NCBI RefSeq assembly: GCF_024662015.1 | Contig: NZ_CP102480.1 | Span: 1,150,501-1,214,500, forward strand | DNA length: 64,000 nt | Reading direction: 5' to 3' | Origin: Nisaea acidiphila | GTDB lineage: Bacteria; Pseudomonadota; Alphaproteobacteria; Thalassobaculales; Thalassobaculaceae | The notes under the pieces: generated by a model | The model's database searches: none | Told to the model about the DNA's origin: nothing | The model's input: the letters and a program-made list of their open reading frames with translations, nothing else | Part shown: positions 37,193 through 45,069 of the stretch, piece after piece | How the letters are laid out: the number at the start of each line of letters is the position of its first letter | Numbering within the stretch: position 1 is the first letter of the stretch | Program-made: the position numbers and the translations under genes

Positions 37193-37759
37193 TCACGACT
37201 CCTTTCGGAACAGCAGAAGGGCCGTCGGTATACCGGCGGCGAAAGCCCCTGCGGCAAAGACGAAACCGGAAACGGCGGTCTGCATCATCCCGCTCATCAT
37301 GTGCCCGGAGGTGCAGCCCCCGGCCAGACGGGCGCCGTAGAGCACGACGAAACCGGCAAGAAACGCGGCGAGGTAGCGCTTCCAGGGCGCATCGCCGAAA
37401 TTGTCCCGCCAGACCGCGGGCATTGCCCGCTCCGCCTTCTCCACGCCGCCGCGCAGACGGGCGGAGATCGCCGCACCGCCGATCAGGGCAAGAACGAAGA
37501 CGAAGCTGTAGTTCAGCGGGTTCTCGACGGACTTTGCGTATTTCCCGCCGCTTTTAGCGAGATAGACGTTCATGCTGGTGTAACCGCTCTTGGCATCGGC
37601 GGACTCAGTCACCACCGAAGGAGAGACCGCGTCCCAGAGAATACCGTCAAAGATCACGAACTGGGTCGAGACTCCGATCGGCTTCACCAGCAGGACCGCC
37701 GCAAAGAACACGATCCCGAGCATGAGGCCGCCGGCTTTCCAGGAAAGAGGAGCGCGCAT
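37193..37759 (-). CDS. YeeE/YedE-family thiosulfate/sulfur transporter half
   Basis: 188-residue membrane protein with about four helices. GARLAGGCTSGHMMSGMMQ contains the conserved cysteine used to relay sulfur. A loop of about 55 residues between helices 1 and 2 (residues 30-85) is probably periplasmic. The start at 37759 has AAAGGA eight bases upstream; a longer frame from 37819 has no ribosome site. One base separates it from the second half gene. A palindrome of the persulfide-sensor type lies about 75 bases upstream. Confidence 0.85.
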   Translation of the reverse strand: MRAPLSWKAGGLMLGIVFFAAVLLVKPIGVSTQFVIFDGILWDAVSPSVVTESADAKSGYTSMNVYLAKSGGKYAKSVENPLNYSFVFVLALIGGAAISARLRGGVEKAERAMPAVWRDNFGDAPWKRYLAAFLAGFVVLYGARLAGGCTSGHMMSGMMQTAVSGFVFAAGAFAAGIPTALLLFRKES

Positions 37760-37834
37760 GGCGTGATGTCCTTTCTGTTCAGACAATCCGGGAGACGCGA
37801 CCGAACGAGATCGCTTCATGCCCGTTCACCAAAC

Positions 37835-37854
37835 ATATTCAATTTATTGAATAT
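37835..37854. promoter_or_regulatory. SqrR/BigR-type operator candidate
   Basis: Perfect palindrome ATATTCAA-TTTA-TTGAATAT, containing ATTC-N8-GAAT, the half-site arrangement I recall for the SqrR/BigR family of ArsR-type persulfide sensors. It sits upstream of the YeeE/YedE gene pair, where a promoter would be. The regulator gene is not in the window. The sequence match is direct; the identity of the binder is inference. Confidence 0.6.
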
Positions 37855-38021
37855 ATCAACGATTTCGTGAAACGGTTGCGGCCGATGGACGCTTTGTCGC
37901 ACCGCGAACGCCGAAACCTAGGATTTGCAGGCGTTTCCGACGGCCGGGGAAAACAGGGCGCTTGAACTTCCACCACAAAATCGAAACATAAGAGAAAAAA
38001 TCCATCATGGGAGGAAGTGCC

Positions 38022-38441
38022 ATGCTCCGCTGTGTGGTTCCGGATGTTGTTTCGAATCAGGATCTGCTGACCTTGCCTGTGAGCGCCACGGTCAAGGAAG
38101 CGGCCGCACGAATGTCCGAGCGCCGGGTCCGCTCCGTTCTCGTCGTCGAAGATGAGCGACTTGTCGGGATCTTCACCGGCACGGATCTGATCGAGCGGGT
38201 CGTGGCGCTAGGCCGAAATGCCGGATTGACCGCGCTCTCGGAGGTCATGAGTACCGACCCGACCACCGTGCGGCCCGATCAGCAGGCGATCGAGGCGCTT
38301 CGGATCATGCAGGCGGGCGGCTTCCGCCACCTGCCGGTCGTCGAGCGTGGAAAACTTGTCGGTATGCTCTCCCGGCGCGACTTCCTGAAGGAAGAAGAAG
38401 CAGAGCTCGAGCTTGAAGAGAGGCTCTGGGAAGAAATGTAG
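38022..38441 (+). CDS. CBS-domain pair protein
   Basis: 139 residues from the chosen start, consisting of two CBS motifs (residues about 10-65 and 73-130): TVKEAAARMSERRVRSVLVV ... GIFTGTDLIERV, then TVRPDQQAIEALRIMQAGGFRHLPVV ... GMLSRRDFLKEE. Such proteins bind adenine nucleotides and report energy status. The ATG at 38022 follows GGAGGAAG; the in-frame ATG at 38007 includes that ribosome site in the coding frame and is unlikely. Partner unknown. Confidence 0.87.
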   Translation: MLRCVVPDVVSNQDLLTLPVSATVKEAAARMSERRVRSVLVVEDERLVGIFTGTDLIERVVALGRNAGLTALSEVMSTDPTTVRPDQQAIEALRIMQAGGFRHLPVVERGKLVGMLSRRDFLKEEEAELELEERLWEEM

Positions 38442-38536
38442 ATTTTCAATTCGGCATGTCTGTCTGCCGCTTCTCCGTCTGGACGGGGACCGGCGCCACG
38501 TCCACACTGTCCATAAAAATCCTGGGGGAGAGAGAC

Positions 38537-40282
38537 ATGGCGGACAAGACGGACCAACCAAAGGCGCAGGGATTTGCGCGCGGACTGACCAATTACGGCG
38601 ATTTCGATTTCTCGCTCTATCTCCGCCGCTCCTTCGCCGCTTCCATGGGCTATCTGCCGGAGAGCCTCGAGAAACCGATCGTTGGCATCGCCTATACCGG
38701 TTCCGGCTTCAACAACTGCCACCGGCACTTTCCCGAGCTTCTGGAAGCCGTGAAAAGAGGCGTTCTCGCCGCCGGGGCCCTCCCCGTGGACTTCCCTACG
38801 ATTTCGCTCGGCGAGGTCTATCTCAACCCGACCAGCCTCAAGTTCCGCAACCTGATGAGCATGGACACCGAGGAGATGATACGTGCCCAGCCGATGGATG
38901 CGGTCGTCCTCATGGGTGGCTGCGACAAGACTGTGCCGGCCCAGCTGATGGGCGCGGTTTCCGCCGACCTGCCCGCGATCCAGCTCATCGGCGGACCGAT
39001 GATGACCTCCCGCTATCTGCGCGAGGAAGGCGAGGAAAAGCTTGGCGCCTGTACCGACTGCCGGCGTTTCTGGGCGCAATACCGCGCCGGAACCGTCGAT
39101 AGCACCGAGATCCGCGAGATCGAAGGGCGGCTCGCCACCACGGCCGGAAGCTGCGCCGTCATGGGCACCGCCTCGACCATGGCCTGCATCGCAGAAGCGC
39201 TCGGCATGGCGCTCCCCGGCACGGCAGCCATTCCGGCGGTCCATGCCGACCGGCTGCGAGCTGCGGAGGCCAGCGGCGCGGCGGCAGTCCGCATGATCGC
39301 CAATCCAATCCGGCCGAGCGAAATCGTCACCCGCAAGTCGGTTGAAAACGCGCTCCGAATCCTTCTCGCGCTCGGCGGTTCGACCAATGCGGTGATCCAC
39401 CTGACGGCGATCGCCGGACGGGCCGGGATCGAGATCCCGCTCGAGTGGTTCAACGAGCTTTCCGAAACCACTCCGGTCCTGGTCAATCTGAAGCCGGTCG
39501 GCAGCCATTATATGGAAGACCTGTTCGCCGCGGGCGGACTCGGCGCTGTAATGCGCGAGCTGAAACCTCTGCTGAATCTCGACTGCATGACGGTCACCGG
39601 CGAAACGCTGGGCGAGCGGCTTGCGGCGGAAACAGGGCCAGTGAACCGGGACGTGATTTCGCCGTCGAGCGACCCGATCGAACCCAAGGGAGGTCTTGTC
39701 GCCCTCTTCGGCAGCCTCGCACCCGGCGGCGCCATCCTGAAGCGCTCGGCGGCGGATCCCACTTTGCTCGAGAAGGAAGGCCGCGCCGTGGTCTTTTCCT
39801 CCCTGGAGGATCTCTCCGCCCGGATCGACGACCCGGACCTCGACGTCGAGGAGGATGACATCCTCGTGCTGCAGAATGCAGGGCCTCGCAGTCCGTCGGG
39901 AATGCCCGAGGCCGGCTATCTGCCGATCCCGAAGAAGCTCTCATCAAAAGGTGTAAAGGATATGGTCCGCATTTCCGACGCGCGGATGTCCGGCACCGCC
40001 TTTGGCACCATCGTCCTCCATGTCACCCCAGAAGCCGCTGTCGGCGGCCCGCTTTCATTGGTGCGCACCGGCGACCGAATCCGGCTGTCGGTAGAGGAGA
40101 AGCGATTGGATCTGCTGGTTCCGGAGGAGGAACTGGAGCGCCGGCGCACAGGACAATCGATAACGGAACGCGATCCGATGACCTTGCGCGGTTATGACCG
40201 GCTGTATGCGGAGCAAGTCCTGCAAGCGGACCAAGGATGCGATTTCAGGATGTTACAGGCTTTGGATAAACGCACGAATTAA
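38537..40282 (+). CDS. IlvD/Edd-family dehydratase (sugar-acid dehydratase type)
   Basis: 581-residue [Fe-S] dehydratase. Cluster cysteines lie in MGGCDKTVPAQLMGA, GACTDCRRFWAQYRAG and GSCAVMGTASTMACIAEALG. KSVENALRILLALGGSTNAVIHL follows, and the C-terminal half has VRISDARMSGTAFGTIVLH with the catalytic serine region. Within this family, members of about 580 residues with GGCDKTVPA are usually aldonate dehydratases (arabonate, xylonate) rather than the branched-chain IlvD, so it dehydrates a sugar acid to a 2-keto-3-deoxy acid. Exact substrate not resolved. GGGGGAGAG precedes the ATG; the longer upstream frame is not used. Confidence 0.85.
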   Translation: MADKTDQPKAQGFARGLTNYGDFDFSLYLRRSFAASMGYLPESLEKPIVGIAYTGSGFNNCHRHFPELLEAVKRGVLAAGALPVDFPTISLGEVYLNPTSLKFRNLMSMDTEEMIRAQPMDAVVLMGGCDKTVPAQLMGAVSADLPAIQLIGGPMMTSRYLREEGEEKLGACTDCRRFWAQYRAGTVDSTEIREIEGRLATTAGSCAVMGTASTMACIAEALGMALPGTAAIPAVHADRLRAAEASGAAAVRMIANPIRPSEIVTRKSVENALRILLALGGSTNAVIHLTAIAGRAGIEIPLEWFNELSETTPVLVNLKPVGSHYMEDLFAAGGLGAVMRELKPLLNLDCMTVTGETLGERLAAETGPVNRDVISPSSDPIEPKGGLVALFGSLAPGGAILKRSAADPTLLEKEGRAVVFSSLEDLSARIDDPDLDVEEDDILVLQNAGPRSPSGMPEAGYLPIPKKLSSKGVKDMVRISDARMSGTAFGTIVLHVTPEAAVGGPLSLVRTGDRIRLSVEEKRLDLLVPEEELERRRTGQSITERDPMTLRGYDRLYAEQVLQADQGCDFRMLQALDKRTN

Positions 40283-40358
40283 GTGAGACATATATAGTTG
40301 CGACAACCGAACCAACACGCTATTGTACTCAAAAGACTTGGCACGGGGTGGCGCAACT

Positions 40359-40688
40359 ATGGATCGGGATAGTCCGCCGAACTGGAATTTCTTTGGGACC
40401 GTCGAACGTCTGATCAAGGCGACGGAGTCTCTTTTGGACCAGCATGCGGGGCACGGCGGGGTCGATTGCGACCTTGCGCGCAACATGATTACGCGCCTAA
40501 CCGTGATCATGGAGGATGCCGCGATTTACACGACCCGCGAGGACAAAGAGCGCCGCGATGCGCTCGAAGCCCGCCTGAAATCCATTCGCGATCGGCTCGA
40601 CGTCGTGGACAAGCCGTCCGAGCGCATTCGCGCCGAGCGGTTGATGCTCGGCGGAAACCGCACCCAATTCGGCCGGGTCCCGGTCTAG
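40359..40688 (+). CDS. Hypothetical protein, helical
   Basis: 109 residues, unrecognised. Predicted to be mostly alpha-helical: FFGTVERLIKATESLLDQH, DLARNMITRLTVIMEDAAIY and EDKERRDALEARLKSIRDRLDVVD, the last a likely coiled coil. The ATG at 40359 was selected over one at 40323 because the protein pattern begins there. No ribosome site of good strength. It follows the dehydratase by 76 bases and may be read through from it. Confidence 0.55.
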   Translation: MDRDSPPNWNFFGTVERLIKATESLLDQHAGHGGVDCDLARNMITRLTVIMEDAAIYTTREDKERRDALEARLKSIRDRLDVVDKPSERIRAERLMLGGNRTQFGRVPV

Positions 40689-40743
40689 GGTCCGGCCAAC
40701 CTCAACCGAAATGGATTATGACGGGGTCCGGAAGTGTCCGGCT

Positions 40744-41472
40744 CTACTCCGCCGCCATCAGCGCGCCATTGAAACTGTCGACGGTAGAGCGCATATCCGG
40801 CCCTGGAGCCGATTCCAGAAATTGCGTGCGCATGCGAACTTCCTCGCGCATTTCCTCCCCCGAGATCCAGACAAGCGCCAGGGACACTTCCCCCGACGTG
40901 AACGGGAAGGTATGCGGACGCATCATCTGCGAGTGCCGATAGCCGTAGAGGCGCGGTGCGAGCTGGGCGGCGGTGATCTTCGGCAAGGTGTTGCCGACAG
41001 TCGCGCTCGCTCCGGCTTCGATCGCGTAGGTATAGGCCACGGTCGTGATGTACCAGCTGATGCAGTTGCCGCGGTCATAGCTATGCAGCCCGCCACGCGA
41101 ACAGATCCTGCCGTCGAGCTGTACCTTACCGCGCAGCCCGGACTCATGATTCTCCCAGCCATGCGCATCCGGCCGATCATAGAAGAAGTATCCGGCCTCG
41201 AAATCGTCTAGGAAGTCGTCCGTGTCAAAAAAGCGAAAGGCAATGGTGCAAGCCAGCTCGCCAGATGCCTTGCGGATGCTGACGTAGCGGCTGTTCGACT
41301 GGTCGAGGTTCTCCGGCTCGAACTGCGGGTTCACGAACTCGGACTTCCGCCGGATCTCATCACACCAGGCCTCCATATCCGTTCCGCTCTCGAGCAAGTA
41401 ACCGAAATTTTCCAGGTACTGGCCGAATACACGCCGGCAATGCGGTACCAGCGCGGATGATTGCTGATTCAT
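40744..41472 (-). CDS. Hypothetical protein
   Basis: 242 residues without a family that I recognise. There is no signal peptide or membrane helix. Mixed alpha/beta content with an aromatic-rich middle (FRFFDTDDFLDDFEAGYFFYD, SRGGLHSYDRGNCISWYITTVAYTYAIEAGASA) and a C-terminal strand VSLALVWISGEEMREEVRMR. The layout of strands followed by the helix of SWYITTVAYTYAIEAG is loosely like an acyltransferase (GNAT-like) fold, a guess only. Single gene, convergent with the helical protein gene. Confidence 0.6.
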   Translation of the reverse strand: MNQQSSALVPHCRRVFGQYLENFGYLLESGTDMEAWCDEIRRKSEFVNPQFEPENLDQSNSRYVSIRKASGELACTIAFRFFDTDDFLDDFEAGYFFYDRPDAHGWENHESGLRGKVQLDGRICSRGGLHSYDRGNCISWYITTVAYTYAIEAGASATVGNTLPKITAAQLAPRLYGYRHSQMMRPHTFPFTSGEVSLALVWISGEEMREEVRMRTQFLESAPGPDMRSTVDSFNGALMAAE

Positions 41473-41775
41473 GTCGAATACCCCGTCTTGCTACCGACGA
41501 CGTCGCCGCTCGACCGAGCTTCGCCGCCAACAAATACCCGGCATTCTGCCGACGGCGTCTATCCAGGCAGGGCGCACCAATACTTCGCCATTCGCCTACG
41601 CCAGCGGACGGCATTCGAGATTTCTATGCGACCGAATTACCCCGCTTACCGTAGAACTATACACGGTTTGCGGCTAAATCAGACGCAGATTCGTTTAGAG
41701 TTTTTTAAGAATGGCTGTTATCAGCCTTAACATCGCCACCTTGGCGAGAGCAGTGAATACAACGGATCAACCATA
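41473..41775. other. Intergenic stretch between hypothetical gene and SDR gene
   Basis: 303 bases; short frames here are unsupported. It contains a weak inverted repeat GGCTG-TTAT-CAGCC (about 41714-41727) flanked by TTAAG/CTTAA, which could be part of a minus-strand transcript end for the SDR gene, but lacks a T-run in that direction. The part next to 41473 should hold the promoter of the 242-residue protein gene. Confidence 0.4.
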
Positions 41776-42510
41776 TTATGTTTCAGTCCCCCCGTTGACG
41801 GCAAGCATCTGGCCGTTGACAAACCCGCCTTCATTTCCGCACAGCAAACTGACCATTGCGGCGATATCTTCCGCTTCACCGAGTCGTCCGACCGGGATTC
41901 TCGAAAGCTGCGAGCGGATGTGTTCGGCGTGCTCATGGTCGGATTCATCCGGCCGGATTGGGCCGGGTGAAATGACATTGGCCGTGACACCCTCGGGACC
42001 GAATTCCTTGGCCAGCGCCTTTGTCAGCCCCCAGACGCCATGCTTGGCCGCCGACACAGGCGCGCGACCGGCATATCCGTGAATGGCGTTCATGCCGGCG
42101 AAATTGACGATCCGCCCCCAGCCCGCCTCGACCATGCCCGGCAGAAAAGCCCGTGAGAGATAGAAAGCGGCATTGAGATCGACGGAAATGACCCGGTCCC
42201 AATCCTCGTCGGTCATCTCGAGGAGTTTCTTCTGGGGTCGGATGGCCGCGTTGTTCACCAGCGCGTCGATCCGGCCGAACCGCTCAAGCGCGGAAGCCGC
42301 CATGGCCCGAACGTCGGCACTCTTGCCGACATCGCCGATGGCGATCATTGCTTCGGAGCCGGCGTCCTCCACTTCCCGGGCCACACGTTCGCATGCCGCA
42401 CGGTCGTGACTACCGTTCAAAACGACGTTGAATCCGTCCCGCGCGAGCCGTACCGCAATGGCACGGCCGATGTTTCGCCCAGATCCGCTGATGAAAACTG
42501 TCTTTGCCAT
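41776..42510 (-). CDS. SDR-family oxidoreductase lacking the usual Ser-Tyr pair
   Basis: 244 residues with the classical SDR Rossmann fold: VFISGSGRNIGRAIAVRLA (NAD(P) loop), GDVGK, LVNNAAI and N113 in DLNAAFY. Aligned without gaps to the 3-oxoacyl-ACP-reductase pattern, the catalytic Ser is Gly139 and the Tyr is Val152, while Lys156 remains. C-terminal NVISPGPI and GGFVNGQMLAVNGGTE are normal. It may still bind the cofactor but probably does not perform standard hydride transfer, or it uses other residues. Confidence 0.85.
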   Translation of the reverse strand: MAKTVFISGSGRNIGRAIAVRLARDGFNVVLNGSHDRAACERVAREVEDAGSEAMIAIGDVGKSADVRAMAASALERFGRIDALVNNAAIRPQKKLLEMTDEDWDRVISVDLNAAFYLSRAFLPGMVEAGWGRIVNFAGMNAIHGYAGRAPVSAAKHGVWGLTKALAKEFGPEGVTANVISPGPIRPDESDHEHAEHIRSQLSRIPVGRLGEAEDIAAMVSLLCGNEGGFVNGQMLAVNGGTET

Positions 42511-42582
42511 AATCTGTCCTCCCCTGTGTCCGGCGAGAGGATAGCGACAAGTTAACTTTTATGGGAAGTGGACTGGCTTATC

Positions 42583-42786
42583 CTAGTATCTGCAACGGGG
42601 AGGCTGATCGTAAACAGTGATCCGCGAGCAATCGCGCTCAAAGAATCCAGCCATGTACTCGAACGGATTCTTGTCTGCGTAAGCCTCGGTCGCGACCCAT
42701 GTCGCACCGCCTACGGCGGCGACCGTACAGCCGGACGTTCCAAGCAGCAGGGCCAGAAGCCCCAAGGATCTCATCAACGGACGCAT
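42583..42786 (-). CDS. Small lipoprotein
   Basis: 67 residues. A hydrophobic leader (residues 7-19) ends LGTSGC with Cys20 as the lipidated residue, followed by a short glycine-rich stretch (TVAAVGGATWVATEAYADKN) and a C-terminal pair of cysteines (DCSRI, PPRC). GGGAGG stands four bases before the ATG at 42786; an in-frame ATG at 42798 contains that site. Function unknown; such short lipoproteins are common as envelope spacers. Confidence 0.7.
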   Translation of the reverse strand: MRPLMRSLGLLALLLGTSGCTVAAVGGATWVATEAYADKNPFEYMAGFFERDCSRITVYDQPPRCRY

Positions 42787-42961
42787 TTTGCCTCCCATCG
42801 CAACGATTTTGTCACAAATGCTATATAAATAACTTATCAGAGTTCCCGACAGATTTCCAGTACAGAGACGGCACGTTTCTTGCTGCGTTTTCTTTGGTTG
42901 CGGACCGGGTTATGGCACTCTCCGCAAACGGCAGCCGTTAACAGCATCCGGAACGGACATA

Positions 42962-43399
42962 ATGGGATTCAGTTGGACCACTTCGGACTTTCCGAAGCTC
43001 GCCGACCCGCACTTCATCGACGCCGTCGGCCATCTCGTGCATGCGCGCCAGGCAGAGGGCTATCAGTTCTCGATGGCGTTGATGGGATATCAGGCCCTCT
43101 TTTACGAGCCGGCTTTCGAAGAGCTGGTGAAGAAGGAAACCGGCATCGAGCGACTGCAGACAGTCCTGCATGAGATCCGTCGGGGCTCCTTCCTGAAGGA
43201 AGGCGCCGACGGATGGGAGTTGAGCTTCCGGGCAGACATTCTGGTCAGGAACGAATTCGACACCGCGACGCGGAAACCTGTCGGCGAAGTCGATTACGCG
43301 TCAGATCTCGAATATCGCGATCAGGTGCTCTACGCGACGGACGAAGCCGGTCTCGAGCGCTTCCGCACCTGGTGCAAGGAACTGGGGCTGGAGGCGTGA
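42962..43399 (+). CDS. Hypothetical protein
   Basis: 145 residues, soluble, unrecognised. Acidic and aromatic-rich helices (HFIDAVGHLVHARQAEGYQF, FEELVKKETGIERLQTVLHE) are followed by strands WELSFRADILVR and YRDQVLYATDEAGLERFRTW. No catalytic motif is visible. Convergent with the PagL-like gene, 19 bases apart. Confidence 0.6.
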   Translation: MGFSWTTSDFPKLADPHFIDAVGHLVHARQAEGYQFSMALMGYQALFYEPAFEELVKKETGIERLQTVLHEIRRGSFLKEGADGWELSFRADILVRNEFDTATRKPVGEVDYASDLEYRDQVLYATDEAGLERFRTWCKELGLEA

Positions 43400-43418
43400 A
43401 CCGGCAGCCCCTCCCCCG

Positions 43419-43931
43419 CTAATTGCCGAACAGTTTGTCGAAGGGAACCGAGTACATCAGCATCACCGACTCGGTTCCCGGATTCTGTTCGTCAATCCCG
43501 GCGTTGGAGATGTGATGGAAGGTCAGCCCGAGGCGCGAGTAGTCGTCAAAGCGGTAGGCAAATTCGACACCGGAGCGGAACTCGATGGCACTGCCCAGGT
43601 CCTTGCCGTCCCCATTACCGTATATGCCGGCAGCAAAGTTCGGGGTGAGCACCCAGCGCTTGCCGAAAAAAATGTCGACGCCGATCCCACCATACCCGTA
43701 GGTCGCGCCTTCGGCGGTCGCCATGAACCCCACAAACGGCGTGAACAGCCAGAGCTTGTTCTGCTCCGAGAAACGATACTCGACCCGCGCTTCGGCCGTC
43801 GTCTCGTTGTCGATCACGTCGTAGACGCCGGCCCCCAGCGACAAAAACGCCGGTTCCTCGGCACGAACGGAGACATTCGACGAGACGAGGAAAGCCAACG
43901 CCGCCGTCGCCACACTCAAGAACCTTTTCAC
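43419..43931 (-). CDS. pagL: PagL-type lipid A 3-O-deacylase
   Basis: 170-residue outer-membrane protein with a signal peptide (residues 1-24, ending VRA-EEP) and beta-barrel-like alternating strands. The catalytic set matches PagL spacing: H140 and S142 in HHISNAG, and E154 in NPGTES (His +2 Ser, +12 Glu). It hydrolyses the 3-O-linked acyl chain of lipid A, softening immune recognition or adjusting the membrane. The start is GTG at 43931, preceded by AAGGGGGG; the upstream ATG codons would add a non-signal extension. Single gene. Confidence 0.82.
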   Translation of the reverse strand: MKRFLSVATAALAFLVSSNVSVRAEEPAFLSLGAGVYDVIDNETTAEARVEYRFSEQNKLWLFTPFVGFMATAEGATYGYGGIGVDIFFGKRWVLTPNFAAGIYGNGDGKDLGSAIEFRSGVEFAYRFDDYSRLGLTFHHISNAGIDEQNPGTESVMLMYSVPFDKLFGN

Positions 43932-43983
43932 CGGGATCCCCCCTTGTAAAACCGCGCGCATGATAACCACCGCGTTGATGGCT

Positions 43984-44940
43984 TCAAGGCCGTATCGTCT
44001 GCCGGATGCTTTCCATCGCCTCAATCAGGCTGCGCGCGATTCCGGGCTCCATTGCCGAATGCCCGGCATCCGGGACAATCTCGAATTTGGCCTCGGGCCA
44101 GGCGGCCGCGAGTTGCGCCGCCGTGGAGATCGGGCAGATCACATCGTAGCGCCCCTGGACGATGACGGCTGGCAGATGCCTGATCCGGTCCAGTTGAGCG
44201 AGAAGCTGCCCGGGTTCGAGGAACATGCGGTTCGCAAAATAGTGGGCCTCGAGCCGGGCCAGAGAAAGGGCGCGCTGAGGTTCTTCCCCGCCTATCGCCG
44301 GAAGCGGCAGGAGAGACGAGCAGGCCGCCTCGTATCCTGCCCAGCAATCGGCCGCCGGCTGATGGATCTCAGGGTCTTCGGCCACCAGTCGGCGAAGATA
44401 GTGTGCCAGAAGATCTCCCCGCTCCTGCTCCGGCAGGAACCCGACGAACCGGCGTTCCGCCTCAGGGAAAAATTGGCCCATACCATGGAGAAACCAGTCG
44501 ACCTCACGTTCCGTACCGAGAAAAATCCCCCGCAGGACAAATCCGAGACAGCGCTCCGGATGTGCCTCCCCGTAAGCGAGCGCCAGCGTGCTGCCCCATG
44601 ACCCGCCGAAGACGATCCACTGCTCGATTCCAAAATGCTCCCGGAGCCGCTCGATATCGGTAATCAAGTCCTGGGTCGTGTTTCCGCGGAGCTCGGCAAG
44701 CGGTGCCGAACGGCCGGTGCCGCGCTGGTCGAACAGAACGACATCGAACGTCTCTGGATCGAAAAAACGGCGATGCGCTTCGGATATCCCCGAACCGGGA
44801 CCACCGTGCAGGAACACGACAGGAATTCCGCCGGACTTGCCAATCTGCTCCCAGTAGATCCGGTGCAGATCGTCGACCTGCAGATGTCCGCTGCGCCGGG
44901 CAGCGGTCCGCGGGAACAGTACTCTTTCGGACACGGTCAC
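43984..44940 (-). CDS. pip: Proline iminopeptidase
   Basis: 318-residue alpha/beta hydrolase of family S33, removing N-terminal proline from peptides. VVFLHGGPGSG is the family's HGGPG oxyanion motif, FDQRGTGRS follows, FGGSWGSTLALAYGE carries the nucleophile serine, QGRYDVICP the aspartate and PDAGHSAMEP the histidine. All core residues are present and the length is normal. No signal peptide, so cytosolic. Divergent from the nuclease-like gene. Confidence 0.92.
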   Translation of the reverse strand: MTVSERVLFPRTAARRSGHLQVDDLHRIYWEQIGKSGGIPVVFLHGGPGSGISEAHRRFFDPETFDVVLFDQRGTGRSAPLAELRGNTTQDLITDIERLREHFGIEQWIVFGGSWGSTLALAYGEAHPERCLGFVLRGIFLGTEREVDWFLHGMGQFFPEAERRFVGFLPEQERGDLLAHYLRRLVAEDPEIHQPAADCWAGYEAACSSLLPLPAIGGEEPQRALSLARLEAHYFANRMFLEPGQLLAQLDRIRHLPAVIVQGRYDVICPISTAAQLAAAWPEAKFEIVPDAGHSAMEPGIARSLIEAMESIRQTIRP

Positions 44941-45069
44941 TCCTGCGCGGCTTCCGACTTGAACAACATCTCTTCCATATCCTCACCGAGCTCCGCCGTC
45001 ACCCCCGCGCGCGACCGACGGTGCATTCGCTGCTTGAGATATTCTCAATCTCCGTGATCCGATAGGACT

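Noticed and set aside
41700-41735. Intrinsic terminator near the SDR gene end
   Set aside because: The inverted repeat is short, and on the minus strand it is followed by A-rich rather than T-rich sequence.
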